Positions 7,750-17,397 are shown, numbered from the stretch's first letter. The stretch is DNA of 64,000 bases from Luteococcus sp038433155 (GCF_038433155.1 NZ_JBCDMW010000007.1:62001-126000), one strand, 5' to 3'. Numbers and translations: made by a program. The notes: generated by a model from the letters alone, not told the origin.

Positions 7750-9054
7750 ATGACCGACATCATCTGCCCCGAGTGCCACACGGCATTCAGCCCCGACGGC
7801 GCCAGCTACGCCCAGATCGTCAAGCAGGTCCACGACCACGAGTTCTCCGTCGCCCTGGAGGAGCGCCTGAAGCTTGACGTCGAACTCGCCGTCGCCAAAG
7901 CCCAGGCGGACGCCGACAAGCAGCGCGCCAAGGTGGCCGAGCAGCTCGCCGCCGCCAAGAAGGAACTGGCCGACGCCAAGAAGCTGGCCGAGAGCGAGTA
8001 CGCCCTGAAGCTGAAGGAGACCGAGGCTGCCAAGGATGCCGAGATCCAGCGGCTCACGGCAGACCTGGCTGCCCGCGAGACCCGGCAGGAGCTGGCTGTC
8101 ACCGAGGCTGTCAAGGACCTCGAGGTGAAGCTGGCCAAGACCAGCACCGAGCTGGAACGGATCCAGCACGAGCACACCGTCGCCGAGCAGAACCTCAAGG
8201 AGAAGTACGAGGGGCAGATCCGCGACCTCGACGAGCGGATCAAGATCGCCCGCGACCTGAAGGCGAAGCTGTCCACCAAGATGCTCGGCGAGACGCTGGA
8301 GCAGCACTGCGAGAACGCGTTCGAGAACGTGCGCGCCATGGGCTTCCCACGGGCGTCCTTCGAGAAGGACAACGACGCGAGGGGCGGCAGCAAGGGAGAC
8401 TTCATCTTCCGCGACTTCGACGACGATGACGTCGAGTTCGTCTCCATCATGTTCGAGATGAAGAACGAGAGCGACACCACGGCCACGAAGCACAAGAACA
8501 AGGACTTCTACGCCAAGCTCGACAAGGACCGCACCGAGAAGAACTGCGAGTACGCCGTGCTGGTCTCCCTGCTGGAGGCGGACAACGAGCACTTCAACAG
8601 CGGCATCGTCGAGGTGTCCGGGTACTCCAAGATGTACGTCGTGCGGCCGCAGTTCTTCCTGGCCATCATCTCCCTGCTGCGCAATGCCGCCCGTGGGACG
8701 GCCCAGTACAAGAAGGAACTGGAGCTGGTGAAGGCGCAGAACATCGACATCACCACCTTCGAGCAGGACCTCGAGGCCTTCAAGACGGCCTTCGGCAAGA
8801 ACTACGACCTTGCCTCCCGTCGCTTCGCCACGGCCATCGAGGAGATCGACAAGTCCATCGACCACATGCGCAAGATCAAGGAGGCCCTCCTGGGAGCCGA
8901 CCGGAACCTGCGGTTGGCCAATGACAAGGCCCAGGACGTGAGCATCAAGAAGCTCACCCGGAAGAACCCGACGATGAAGGCGAAGTTCGACGAGCTGAAG
9001 GCCGGTCAGCCGGCGCTTCCGGCGCCCGATGCGGAGAATCCCTCCGCTGCCTGA
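7750..9054 (+). CDS. DUF2130 family protein (coiled coil plus nuclease-like domain)
   Basis: A 434-residue protein. An N-terminal CPEC zinc-knuckle-like motif (residues 6-9) is followed by a long Ala/Lys/Glu-rich coiled coil (about 40-190) and a C-terminal DUF2130 domain. The latter includes 'GSKGDFIFRDFDDDDVEFVS', 'MFEMKNES', 'NKDFYAKLDKDR' and 'YAVLVSLLE'. The D-ExK pattern (GDF, then FEMK) is that of restriction-endonuclease-like folds, so nuclease activity is plausible for the family but not proven. The start has GAGGAGGAGCC upstream. A strong terminator follows. Its neighbours, two restriction loci, make a DNA-related role attractive. Confidence 0.85.
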   Translation: MTDIICPECHTAFSPDGASYAQIVKQVHDHEFSVALEERLKLDVELAVAKAQADADKQRAKVAEQLAAAKKELADAKKLAESEYALKLKETEAAKDAEIQRLTADLAARETRQELAVTEAVKDLEVKLAKTSTELERIQHEHTVAEQNLKEKYEGQIRDLDERIKIARDLKAKLSTKMLGETLEQHCENAFENVRAMGFPRASFEKDNDARGGSKGDFIFRDFDDDDVEFVSIMFEMKNESDTTATKHKNKDFYAKLDKDRTEKNCEYAVLVSLLEADNEHFNSGIVEVSGYSKMYVVRPQFFLAIISLLRNAARGTAQYKKELELVKAQNIDITTFEQDLEAFKTAFGKNYDLASRRFATAIEEIDKSIDHMRKIKEALLGADRNLRLANDKAQDVSIKKLTRKNPTMKAKFDELKAGQPALPAPDAENPSAA

Positions 9055-9065
9055 GTCACTGGTTT

Positions 9066-9101
9066 GATGGGGCTCCGCGATTTCGGTCGCGGAGCCCCAT
9101 C
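9066..9101. terminator. Bidirectional intrinsic terminator
   Basis: Perfect 14-bp stem GATGGGGCTCCGCG / CGCGGAGCCCCATC with an 8-base loop, between the convergent DUF2130 and DUF2510 genes. There is no long T run on either side. The right arm includes the stop codon of the minus-strand gene. Confidence 0.85.
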
Positions 9102-10017
9102 AACGTGTCCGCCAGACACCAGGCAATTGCTCGTGCCGTGTCCACTGCACACCATCCCACCATCGCAAGACGCCCCTGCCTCCGTATGGATACCACCCCG
9201 GGGGCGGAGGTGCCGACGGGGCTGGGGGCCGTGCCACGAAAGAGGGGCTTTCAGGCTGACTCGAAACTGCAGAATGGAGGGCCGGGAATTGCGAATCTGG
9301 GCGCGCAGCGGCAGGCAGCTGCCGCCGGTGGGTGTGCAAGGACTCGATCACCGCGGGCGTGGCGAGCGTCGGATCCTCCGCCAGAAGTCGCGTGATGATG
9401 GCCTGGGTCTGTTCGCTGGAGAGCTGGTGCACAGTCGAACCCAGTTGTTGGGATTGTTCCGGCGTCAGCTGGCCTAATGCTGCGAGGCGCTCAATGGCTT
9501 GTTCCGAGTGAAGTCGTGCGAGTAGGGCTTGAAGCAGCGTGGCTCTCGCTCCTGGTGTCGTCAGCCCCGGCGGGAAATTGGTCGATGGGCGAACTTGTTC
9601 AGCTCGCTCGATGGGCGGCTGGGCCCCTGAGGCTTGCGCATGGCGGCGATACTCCATCGGCATCGGTGGAGGCGGCAGAGCCTTGGTTTCCCGTTGACTC
9701 TTCTCCCAACCCAGAGTCTTCCTGCGGTCCTGCTTCTTCTCGATTGCGTGCGTCACAGCCGCCCCGACGCCGAACGCAACGAGCGCAGTCAGGCCAAGGG
9801 CAACCAATTCGCCCAGAGCATTGGAGCCATTTGATTCCAGCACGTCGATCTCGTTGCCCGATTCGCCACCGTCAGGATCGAAGGGACTCAGAGTGGCATG
9901 TGCTTGTAAGTGGCCATCAGGTCCGTAGGCGAGTGGACTGTATTCCCCAGGGTGCACGTGGGACGTCCCGAGGTCAGTACCGTCGGGCCACTCAGCCCAC
10001 ACCAACTCACGGGGCAT
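9100..10017 (-). CDS. DUF2510 domain membrane protein
   Basis: A 305-residue protein with one clear membrane helix (about residues 69-93, 'LGELVALGLTALVAFGVGAA'), a long Pro/Gln-rich cytoplasmic or extracellular middle region and a C-terminal DUF2510 module with the signature 'PPPPGWYPYGGRG..RWWDGVQWT'. DUF2510 is a short actinobacterial domain found in membrane-tethered proteins of unknown role. The start is ATG 10017 because it follows GGAGGAAGA; the open frame extends to 10143 but without a ribosome site. It is divergent from the GmrSD gene and shares a 170-bp promoter region with it. Confidence 0.78.
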   Translation of the reverse strand: MPRELVWAEWPDGTDLGTSHVHPGEYSPLAYGPDGHLQAHATLSPFDPDGGESGNEIDVLESNGSNALGELVALGLTALVAFGVGAAVTHAIEKKQDRRKTLGWEKSQRETKALPPPPMPMEYRRHAQASGAQPPIERAEQVRPSTNFPPGLTTPGARATLLQALLARLHSEQAIERLAALGQLTPEQSQQLGSTVHQLSSEQTQAIITRLLAEDPTLATPAVIESLHTHRRQLPAAARPDSQFPALHSAVSSQPESPSFVARPPAPSAPPPPGWYPYGGRGVLRWWDGVQWTRHEQLPGVWRTR

Positions 10018-10187
10018 TCTTCCTCCGACGGTAGGCGCGCTCGTCCACATCGATTGGGATGAGGAGATCTGACGCTTGACTTGGCGACGTCGGTGAAAGC
10101 TGGTCGCGATCGCGACTGGACCCACATCGGTCTGCCGAGCCAAGCGGCATGATGGTCTACATAGTATCTCTGAAGGACAGGATCCAC

Positions 10188-13100
10188 ATGCACGCCCAAG
10201 ACGTGAAGCTCATCGACCTCTTCCACGGGTCCGTACGCTTCCTGATGCCCATGTTCCAGCGCCCCTACGTCTGGGGCGAAGAGCGCGAGTGGGCGCCGCT
10301 GTGGCAGGACATCCGGCACCAGGCAGAGATGGTCCTCGCCGCCGGACATTACGGCGACGCACCGTCGCACTTCCTCGGCGCCATCGTCACCGAGCCGCGA
10401 GCCACTTTCGGGAAGACGGAGCACGTCGTCATCGACGGCCAGCAGCGGCTCACCACGCTTCAGATCGTGCTTGATGCCGCTGAGCGGGTCGTCGACGAGT
10501 TGGGTAACCCGTCAGACGCGGCAGACCTGCGCGTCCTCATCCTCAACCAGGACTCCCAAGGGAAGACTCCGGACGACGAGACCCGCTACAAGGTGTGGCC
10601 CACCAACCGGGATCGGGATGCCTTTGCTGCGGCCATGGAGGATGTTCGCCCCGTTCCCGCCAAGTACGCGGAATCCCGCTTGGTCAAGGCCCACAACTAC
10701 TTCACTGAGAACATCACGGAATGGGCGCAGGCCGATGGTGAGGCCAACGCGGCCTCCCGGCTGGGGGCCCTCGTGCGGACCTTGCGCACCCAGCTGGTCC
10801 TCGTCGGCATCAGCCTTGAGCAGGGCGACAATGCCCAAGCCATCTTCGAGACCCTCAACTACCTCGGCGCCCCCTTGTTGGCGGCAGACCTGATCAAGAA
10901 CCACCTCTTCCAGCGCGCCCAGAAGGAACACCGCAACTTGGCGCAACTTCACAAGCACTACTGGGCCGGCTTTGACGGTGACGGCAATGGTGACGAGTAC
11001 TGGCGCGAGAAGGTCCGCCAGGGCCGGCTGAACAGGCCCCGGATCGACCTGTTCCTGACCCATTGGCTCGTGATGAAACTCGGCCGCGAGTTGCCCAGTG
11101 ATCGGATCTTCGCGGAGTTCCGTGACCGGATCTCCAAGGACGTCGTCAACGTCGAAGACCTGATGAAGGAACTGCACACCGACGCCATGGCCTACCGAAA
11201 GTTCATGGATGCGCCGCGCGGAACTGTGGAGGAGACCTTCCGGTACCGCGTCCTGGATGTCCTCGACGCCAATGCGGTCATGCCCGCAGTCCTGTGGGTG
11301 ATCGCTCATGACGTCCCTGCGGATGAGCGACAGCTTGCTCTGGAATCGCTGGAGAGCTGGCTGGTTCGCCGGGCGATTCTTCGTCTGGGTTCCAAGGACC
11401 TGAACCACATCACGATCGACTTGATCAAACGTCTGCGCGGTGCCGAGGCTACCCAAGCCGGCAGTGTGATCCGCGAATTCCTCGTCGAGCAGACCGCGCC
11501 CACCCGCCTGTGGCCGGACGATGTCTCCATCGTCGAACACCTACAGGCCGCTCCGTTCTACAAGCAGGCCAAGCGCAGTGTGAACCGGATGCTCCTGGAG
11601 GCGGCGGAGGAGATGCTGCGACGTGATGCCAAGGCGGAGGAAGTGTCGTGTCCGCGAGACCTTTCCGTGGAGCACGTCATGCCCCAGAAGTGGACAACCC
11701 ACTGGCCGTTGGGCAGCGATGATCCGCTGGACGTGGAGCGTCGCGATCTGATGGTCCAGACGCTCGGAAACCTCACCTTGGTCACTCCCGGCCACAACTC
11801 CGCGTTGTCCAACAGCGCATGGCTTGCAGAGGGAGCAAAGGGGAAGCGTGAATACCTGTTGAACAACGCCGTCCTGAAGCTCAATGCCGAGCTATACGGC
11901 CACGAGGACTGGACAGAGGAGCGGATTGCGGTGCGTGGTTCTGCACTGGCGCAGCTCATCGTCCGGACGTGGCGCCGGCCCGCGGGCGGCCCTTCCACCA
12001 CGAGCTTGCTGTCCAGCCCCAGCAAAGTGAAGCGCAAGACCAGTGTCCACCGCGCCACCTACGAAATCCACGGCCCGGGTTTCTGCGAGGAGGGCTTGCC
12101 CCGACGCATCGCACTGCGCCAGATGATTACCCGTGTCAACGCGGCGGGGCTTCCCATGGAGACCGTCCGCGAGGCCCTCAACTCCAGCAGGCTGCGCCGC
12201 GTCGAGGGGATCCACGAGGGCCAAGAGCTCTTTGAGCAGCTCGTGGCACAGCACGGAATCAATCCCGAGGCAGCAGGGCAATGGTTCCTGAACCATCCGA
12301 TTCATGAGAGTGGCCATACCTGGGTGCTGGCGGAAAGCTGGGGACGGCATCGTACCCATGCGAGCCTGGACAAGCTGTCCAAGCTCGCGGATGGCTTCGG
12401 CTGGTCCACCACGGCCCGCGTCGCGGGCGCCGCATGGAGTCTCGAGGACGTGATGGATCACCTCGAGGAAGCGCCCGAGTTGGCCGCAGTCGTGACCAAG
12501 ATGTCGTCCGGTGTTGAGGCTTTGGGCGGCAGAGTTCGGGGAACCGCCGCCCAGGAGCCGTCTGTCGCACTAGGCGTCCCCGGTGTCGGGGGAGAGGTCT
12601 GGCCGTTCACCTTCTACGCCGGCCGGCCGGAGCGCCCAGTTTCGATTGGCTTCCACTTCGCGGCAGCTCCCGCAGGAGCCGAAGAACGCTTCCTGGGCCG
12701 CATTGCCCCCTTGCTCCCCAGCCTCGACGCGGAGGCTGTCCGGGCCTCGGAGTATCGGGCCTGGCCGTCAGTGAGTGCTGGGGATCTGCTCCTGGAGGGA
12801 GTCCCCGAGGCCCTCGCACAAGCCACCGAGGAATATCTGGGCGACGGCGACACCAGCCGATGGTGGTGCATCCACAATGATGAACTGTCCGGCCAGACCT
12901 TGCAGCAGGGCGGCTTCGTCAGCCTCGGCTGGGATGAGCTGGGGGACCTCAACACGTTCAGCGACCGAGAAGCCCTGAAGAGCCAGCTCCGCATCGCCTA
13001 TCCGGGTGAGAAGGAGGGTGCCTACACCAACTGGACGGCAATGCTCACCAAGTTCGCCCACGAACTGAAGCCCGGCGACTACGTCATCTCCCCGGTGAAG

Positions 13101-13358
13101 GCCAGCCGCACCGTTGACATCGGGGCTGTGCGGGGGAGCTACTGGTTCGACGCCGAAGCGGATCGGCACAAGCACCGCCTACCCGTCGAGTGGTTGGTGA
13201 CTGGGATCGGGCGCGACGAGTTCTCCACCACGGCTCGCCACGAGATTGGCGGGGCGCTGGCACTGTTCCGGGTGCGGCGCACCGCTACGGAGTTTGCTGA
13301 CCAGGTGTCCATGGGCGTTGGTGATCCGGGCGACCCGGTTGCCACAGGCGCCCGGTGA
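10188..13358 (+). CDS. GmrSD-type restriction enzyme (DUF262-DUF1524) with long C-terminal PUA/Mrr-N-like extension
   Basis: A 1056-residue protein. The N-terminal DUF262 (GmrS-like) part has 'MFQRPYVWGEE', DGQQRLTTL (about 83-91) and 'IFETLNYLGAPLLAADLIKN'. The HNH-like DUF1524 (GmrD-like) part has 'SVEHVMPQKW' (about 493-502) and 'LGNLTLVTPGHNSALSN'. This is the set used by type IV enzymes that cut modified DNA. About 470 residues follow. The last 160 ('WWCIHNDELSGQTLQQGGFV', 'FAHELKPGDYVISPVKASRT') resemble the PUA/Mrr-N-like modules that read modified bases or gate Mcr-type enzymes. ATG 10188 is chosen for GAAGGACAGG upstream; an earlier ATG at 10149 lacks a site. GmrSD proteins are usually near 550-700 residues, so this is unusually long. 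Confidence 0.85.
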   Translation: MHAQDVKLIDLFHGSVRFLMPMFQRPYVWGEEREWAPLWQDIRHQAEMVLAAGHYGDAPSHFLGAIVTEPRATFGKTEHVVIDGQQRLTTLQIVLDAAERVVDELGNPSDAADLRVLILNQDSQGKTPDDETRYKVWPTNRDRDAFAAAMEDVRPVPAKYAESRLVKAHNYFTENITEWAQADGEANAASRLGALVRTLRTQLVLVGISLEQGDNAQAIFETLNYLGAPLLAADLIKNHLFQRAQKEHRNLAQLHKHYWAGFDGDGNGDEYWREKVRQGRLNRPRIDLFLTHWLVMKLGRELPSDRIFAEFRDRISKDVVNVEDLMKELHTDAMAYRKFMDAPRGTVEETFRYRVLDVLDANAVMPAVLWVIAHDVPADERQLALESLESWLVRRAILRLGSKDLNHITIDLIKRLRGAEATQAGSVIREFLVEQTAPTRLWPDDVSIVEHLQAAPFYKQAKRSVNRMLLEAAEEMLRRDAKAEEVSCPRDLSVEHVMPQKWTTHWPLGSDDPLDVERRDLMVQTLGNLTLVTPGHNSALSNSAWLAEGAKGKREYLLNNAVLKLNAELYGHEDWTEERIAVRGSALAQLIVRTWRRPAGGPSTTSLLSSPSKVKRKTSVHRATYEIHGPGFCEEGLPRRIALRQMITRVNAAGLPMETVREALNSSRLRRVEGIHEGQELFEQLVAQHGINPEAAGQWFLNHPIHESGHTWVLAESWGRHRTHASLDKLSKLADGFGWSTTARVAGAAWSLEDVMDHLEEAPELAAVVTKMSSGVEALGGRVRGTAAQEPSVALGVPGVGGEVWPFTFYAGRPERPVSIGFHFAAAPAGAEERFLGRIAPLLPSLDAEAVRASEYRAWPSVSAGDLLLEGVPEALAQATEEYLGDGDTSRWWCIHNDELSGQTLQQGGFVSLGWDELGDLNTFSDREALKSQLRIAYPGEKEGAYTNWTAMLTKFAHELKPGDYVISPVKASRTVDIGAVRGSYWFDAEADRHKHRLPVEWLVTGIGRDEFSTTARHEIGGALALFRVRRTATEFADQVSMGVGDPGDPVATGAR

Positions 13359-13531
13359 GCGACTGGGCGGTGGACGTCACCCAGCGGCTTAGCGCTCGGG
13401 TTTGGCCTGACGAGTTCGAGCGCGCCCTGTTCCACGGGCCACAGCCGTGGAGCCAATGAAGTCTGGGTCTTGGCTCGGGCTCACATTTCACGTACGCCTG
13501 CAAGTGGGTTACTGGCACGGAGGGATGATCA

Positions 13532-13984
13532 ATGCAGACCACTGAGATATTCGACTTTGAGACCAACTGGATGCTGGATGACGGCACCTTCATCCATATG
13601 ATCGCACTGGGGGTCGATGTCGGGTCCGACTATCAACTCGTCCTGCTGCGCTCAGGCGAACAAGTCATGTCTGTCCACGTTGAGTTCTTCCTCTCGGAGC
13701 TTCCTGACGGCGCCCTTGTGGTGTCTGCAGGGGCTCCCACACGTCCCATTGAGCTGGAGGGAGAAGCGCGGACGACAGATCTGGTCTTCCAGCTGGAGGA
13801 TGACTATCTGGACGGGAGCGACGAGGCAGTCGACGTAGACCTGTACCTCACTCGGGACAACGTGGTGCACCTTGACCTGCTTGTCGATGTGGCGGAGGAA
13901 CTCCGTGAACACGCCACGGTGGATATGGATGCGGGCAGTTTCGCCGCGTTGGCGGATCAGATTATTCGTGAGATGTCTGTTTGA
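13532..13984 (+). CDS. Small acidic hypothetical protein
   Basis: A 150-residue protein with no recognised domain. It is acidic, alternates predicted strands ('MIALGVDVGSDYQLVLLRSG', 'AVDVDLYLTRDNVVHLDLLV') and ends in a helix. It has no signal peptide or membrane segment. The ATG at 13532 sits after GGAGG with a 10-base spacer. It lies 173 bp downstream of the GmrSD gene, same strand, and could be co-transcribed; no link in function is known. Confidence 0.6.
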   Translation: MQTTEIFDFETNWMLDDGTFIHMIALGVDVGSDYQLVLLRSGEQVMSVHVEFFLSELPDGALVVSAGAPTRPIELEGEARTTDLVFQLEDDYLDGSDEAVDVDLYLTRDNVVHLDLLVDVAEELREHATVDMDAGSFAALADQIIREMSV

Positions 13985-14074
13985 TCGGACTCCTGCCGGT
14001 TGGTTCACTCGATCGCACGTGACGCCTTGCCTTCCGTCCACTGTCGGGCACACATGCGTCATGTGGGGGATTGG

Positions 14075-15115
14075 TCAGCTGGTGCCCCTCGAGGCTTCCC
14101 GCCACCACTCATCCGGGGCCTCCAGCGGATAGCGGCCCCCCGGATCCCCCGGGCGCCATACCGTCGCCTCCACGTCCGCCGGGAAGTGCAACTCCGTCTC
14201 CTCGAACTGCACCCCGAACCGGGTCAGCACCCGTCGTCGTAGCCCGAAGAGCTCGCCGGCGCCATGGTCCCCTGCTTCCTCGGAGTTCCCAACCACCCGG
14301 GTGGCGTGCAGCCGGTCCCCGCGCCACACGTGGTGCACCATGGTTGGCCCCAGCAGCAGCGCGCAGAGCTGGTTGACGCAGTCCGTGAAGACCTCCTCCA
14401 CCTCCTCATCACCCCGCTCCGCGAAGTCCGGGGTGACCCGCGCGCCGGCCACCCGCCCCAGGAAGACTGAGGCCGTGGGCAACACCTCCAGCAGCGCCAC
14501 CCGACGGGGATCACCGGGAACCCGCAGGTGCAGCCGGAGGGCACGGTCATCGTCGCCCGGTTCCAGCAGCCACTGCACCAACCGATGCCGCGCCATCACC
14601 TGCGGCGCCATCACGGCCAACTGCTCGATGTCCGGCCGGATCGCCTTGATCATGGCCAGCGCACCACGCCCGTCGTGGACCGTCTCCTCAACAACCGTGA
14701 ACCCCAGCGACTCGTACAGCCCACGTGCCGGCTGATTGTCCGCAAAGACGTTCAGAGTGGCCCGGGTGGCGCGGGCCAGCTCGGGGCTGTGCAGCCTGGC
14801 ATGCGCCAGCAGTGCGGTGACCAGCACCCGCCCCAGCCCCGCGCCTCGGCGTCGCGGGTCAACCAGCAGCCGGCCCAGGTGCACCGCGCCGTCGCGCAGC
14901 GTGAAGGAGCCGGTGCCCACCAGGTGCCCATCTACCTCCAGACACCGGACATTCCAGCCGTCGCGACTTGTAGCCAGCAACGCCTGCGGCTCCAGCGGGA
15001 AGCTCAGTCTGGGCCCGGCACAGACCAGCAGTTCCTCGGCGCTGGCAACCCAGCCGCTGATCACCTGGGCATCGGCCAGAGTGGCGGTGTGGAGTTGCAT
15101 CCGTGCGTCGGTCAC
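14075..15115 (-). CDS. GNAT acetyltransferase with unknown C-terminal domain
   Basis: A 346-residue protein. The first about 165 residues are a GNAT acetyltransferase with the acetyl-CoA loop 'VDPRRRGAGLGRVLV' and the usual 'NQPARGLYESLGFTVVEE' C-terminal strand. Residues about 170-346 form a second, unrecognised alpha/beta domain ('HRLVQWLLEPGDDDRALRLH', 'GRYPLEAPDEWWREA'). Substrate unknown. GTG 15115 is the longest start; ATG 15100 is equally plausible, since neither has a good ribosome site. It is divergent from the next gene. Confidence 0.75.
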   Translation of the reverse strand: MTDARMQLHTATLADAQVISGWVASAEELLVCAGPRLSFPLEPQALLATSRDGWNVRCLEVDGHLVGTGSFTLRDGAVHLGRLLVDPRRRGAGLGRVLVTALLAHARLHSPELARATRATLNVFADNQPARGLYESLGFTVVEETVHDGRGALAMIKAIRPDIEQLAVMAPQVMARHRLVQWLLEPGDDDRALRLHLRVPGDPRRVALLEVLPTASVFLGRVAGARVTPDFAERGDEEVEEVFTDCVNQLCALLLGPTMVHHVWRGDRLHATRVVGNSEEAGDHGAGELFGLRRRVLTRFGVQFEETELHFPADVEATVWRPGDPGGRYPLEAPDEWWREASRGTS

Positions 15116-15177
15116 GGAACAAGTGTGACGCGTGTCCCTCGCCAGAAATTGTCAGTGCCGTCCGCCATGCTGTGCTC

Positions 15178-15879
15178 ATGGAGATGGCGCTGAGTTTCGG
15201 CATGCTGCGGCCGACGCGGACCGACGGTGGCCTCGCGCTAGTCTGGCAGCGGCTCCAGCGGGACCTGGATCCGGACTTCTGGGCCTCCCGGAAGAGCACC
15301 TTCCTGGAGCACTGGCTGGCTGAGACCGGTTATCGCGACGCCTTCGAGCGGGCGGCCCGGAAAGAGCCGCCGCCCCACGAGGAGGAGCGGGAGTGGCTGC
15401 TGGACGCGCTGCACGAGGACTCCGTGGCCTATCAACGCCTGGTCCGCGACGGCCAGCTCCGCGCCGGAGACGAGCTACGGCCAGCCTGCATCCCGGTGCC
15501 CGAGGGCCATCTGCTGGTCCCCGTCGTGATCCACCTGATCCGCGGCTGGTATCCCGTCGATGACGTCGCCGAGTCCTTCCAAGTGCTCGAGGCTTGGGCG
15601 GATGATGCCACTCAGGATGACCTGGAGAACGCTCTGGAATCGCTGCCCGCACAGGGTCTCCCGGCGTGCTCGGTACTGGCGCGGCTCCGTGAGGGAGAGC
15701 TGCCGCCGGTCAAGCCCGAGCGCACCGGCTCCTCTGAGCCCACCGCGCTGGAGGTCGCCCTGTGGGACACCCTGAAGGAGATCAGCGACGCCCAGCAGCC
15801 CAACCCGCAGCAGCCGTCAGATCCGCACCCACGCGCAGCCGTCAGCTGGCAGTATCCCGTCCACGACGGGCTGGGATGA
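15178..15879 (+). CDS. Hypothetical protein
   Basis: A 233-residue soluble protein of unknown family. It is rich in Glu, Arg and Pro, with a Trp-rich N-terminal half ('LVWQRLQRDLDPDFWASRKS', 'HWLAETGYRDAF') and a disordered, Pro/Gln-rich C-terminus. ATG 15178 is the first ATG that does not run back into the divergent GNAT gene; no strong ribosome site is seen. The last 63 bases overlap the end of the convergent glucosidase gene, so the extreme C-terminus may be dispensable. Confidence 0.6.
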   Translation: MEMALSFGMLRPTRTDGGLALVWQRLQRDLDPDFWASRKSTFLEHWLAETGYRDAFERAARKEPPPHEEEREWLLDALHEDSVAYQRLVRDGQLRAGDELRPACIPVPEGHLLVPVVIHLIRGWYPVDDVAESFQVLEAWADDATQDDLENALESLPAQGLPACSVLARLREGELPPVKPERTGSSEPTALEVALWDTLKEISDAQQPNPQQPSDPHPRAAVSWQYPVHDGLG

Positions 15880-17397
15880 GACCAGCACCTCACCCGCAGG
15901 CAGGGGCTCGGGCCCGCCCATGGCCACCACCACTCGAATCCGGTCACCGCGCCGCACCATGATCCCGCCAGCAGCGGTGCGTTCCCAGAGCACCGGATCA
16001 GCCCAGGCGAACACGCCCCGGTCGGCCAGCGCGTGTCGCAGGGCAATTGCCTCCCGGACAAGCGCCACCATAGAGCCCGGGGCTCCGCCAACAGCCTCGA
16101 CGGAGCGTTTGCCCCACCCCTCGGGTTGGGGCAACCACGGCGTCGCGTCGGTCCGCGAGGAGAAGCCATGGCCACCGGCGGGGCCCATGATCCACGGAAG
16201 CGGCACCCGGGTGCCGTCTCGGGTCACCCCGCCGCGCTGCCACATGGGGTCCACCCTCTGATGCACCGGCACGTCCACCTCGGGCAACCCCAGCTCCTGC
16301 CCCTGATAGATGTAGGCGCCACCGGGCAGGCCGAGGATCGCCAACAGGGCGGCCCGGGCTCGCCGGGCGCCGAGTTCACCGCCGCCGAAGCGGGTGGTGG
16401 ATCGCACGATGTCGTGGTTCTCCAGCGCCCAGGTGGGGGTCGGGCCGTGCGCCAGACGGGCCTCCTCCAACGCACTGCCCACCCGGACCCAAGCATCGGG
16501 ATCCCAGCCCAGCGCGATGAACTCGAAGGCGAAGGTCTGGTGCAGCTCGTCCGCCCGGGCATAGCGTGCGGCGCGTTCGGCAGGCAGGTTCACCTCGCCC
16601 ACCAGGATGCGCGGCGGTTCGTAGCTGTCGGCCAGTCGGCGCCAGCCCCGGTAGATCTCGTGCACCCCCTCCTGGTCGCTGGCCAGTCGGTTGGCCCGCA
16701 GGCCGTCCACCACATTGGTGACCTCGTCCAGATCCGGCAGCCCGGGTGCCTTGAGCAGGGCATGGGCCACGTCGATCCGCACTCCGTCGGCTCCATGCTC
16801 GAACCAAAAGCGCAGCACCCCGTCGAACATCTCGTGAACCGCCGGATTGTCCCAGTTCCAGTCCGGCTGTTGGGGGGAGAACAGGTGCAGGTACCAGTCC
16901 TGGTCCTCGGGGTCCTCCGGGCAAGCCCGGCTCCAAGCCTGTCCGCCGAAGACGCTCTGCCAGTTGTTGGGCGGCGCGTCGTCCTCGGAGCGGTGGAAGT
17001 GGAACATCCCCCTCTCCGGGCTCCCGGGCCCGGCCGCCAGCGCCGCCTGAAAGGTGGGGTGCTGGCTGGAACAGTGGTTGGGCACCACGTCCACCAGTAC
17101 CCGCAGGCCCAGCTCATGGGCCCGCGCCATCATCCGGTCGAAGTCGTGGAGGGTGCCGAACAGCGGGTCCACGCCGCAGTAGTCGGACACGTCGTAACCG
17201 AAGTCCACCTGCGGCGACGGCTGGAAGGGGGTGAGCCAGATGCCCTGCACTCCCAAAGAGGCGATGTGGTCCAGTCGCTGCATCAGGCCGCTCAGGTCGC
17301 CGATCCCGTCGCCATTTCCGTCGGCGAAGGAGCGCAGGTAGACCTGATACATGACGGCATCGCGCCACCAGTCGACGTCATCCAGGGTGGGGCTCAC
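15817..17397 (-). CDS. GH13 alpha-glucosidase (oligo-1,6-glucosidase/maltase type)
   Basis: Cytoplasmic exo-enzyme that splits imported alpha-glucosides. All four GH13 regions are present: 'DVVPNH', 'GVRIDVAHAL' with nucleophile Asp209, 'LVGEVNL' with acid/base Glu268, and 'ENHDIV' with Asp329. The N-terminal 'WWRDAVMYQVYLRSFADGNG' with 'GDGIGDL' is typical of oligo-1,6-glucosidase/trehalose-hydrolase subfamilies. At 526 residues it is normal length. It starts at GTG 17397, overlapping the stop of the upstream permease (GTGA), so it is the last gene of the sugar uptake operon. Exact linkage preference cannot be read from sequence alone. Confidence 0.93.
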   Translation of the reverse strand: MSPTLDDVDWWRDAVMYQVYLRSFADGNGDGIGDLSGLMQRLDHIASLGVQGIWLTPFQPSPQVDFGYDVSDYCGVDPLFGTLHDFDRMMARAHELGLRVLVDVVPNHCSSQHPTFQAALAAGPGSPERGMFHFHRSEDDAPPNNWQSVFGGQAWSRACPEDPEDQDWYLHLFSPQQPDWNWDNPAVHEMFDGVLRFWFEHGADGVRIDVAHALLKAPGLPDLDEVTNVVDGLRANRLASDQEGVHEIYRGWRRLADSYEPPRILVGEVNLPAERAARYARADELHQTFAFEFIALGWDPDAWVRVGSALEEARLAHGPTPTWALENHDIVRSTTRFGGGELGARRARAALLAILGLPGGAYIYQGQELGLPEVDVPVHQRVDPMWQRGGVTRDGTRVPLPWIMGPAGGHGFSSRTDATPWLPQPEGWGKRSVEAVGGAPGSMVALVREAIALRHALADRGVFAWADPVLWERTAAGGIMVRRGDRIRVVVAMGGPEPLPAGEVLVSSQPVVDGILPADGCAWVRI

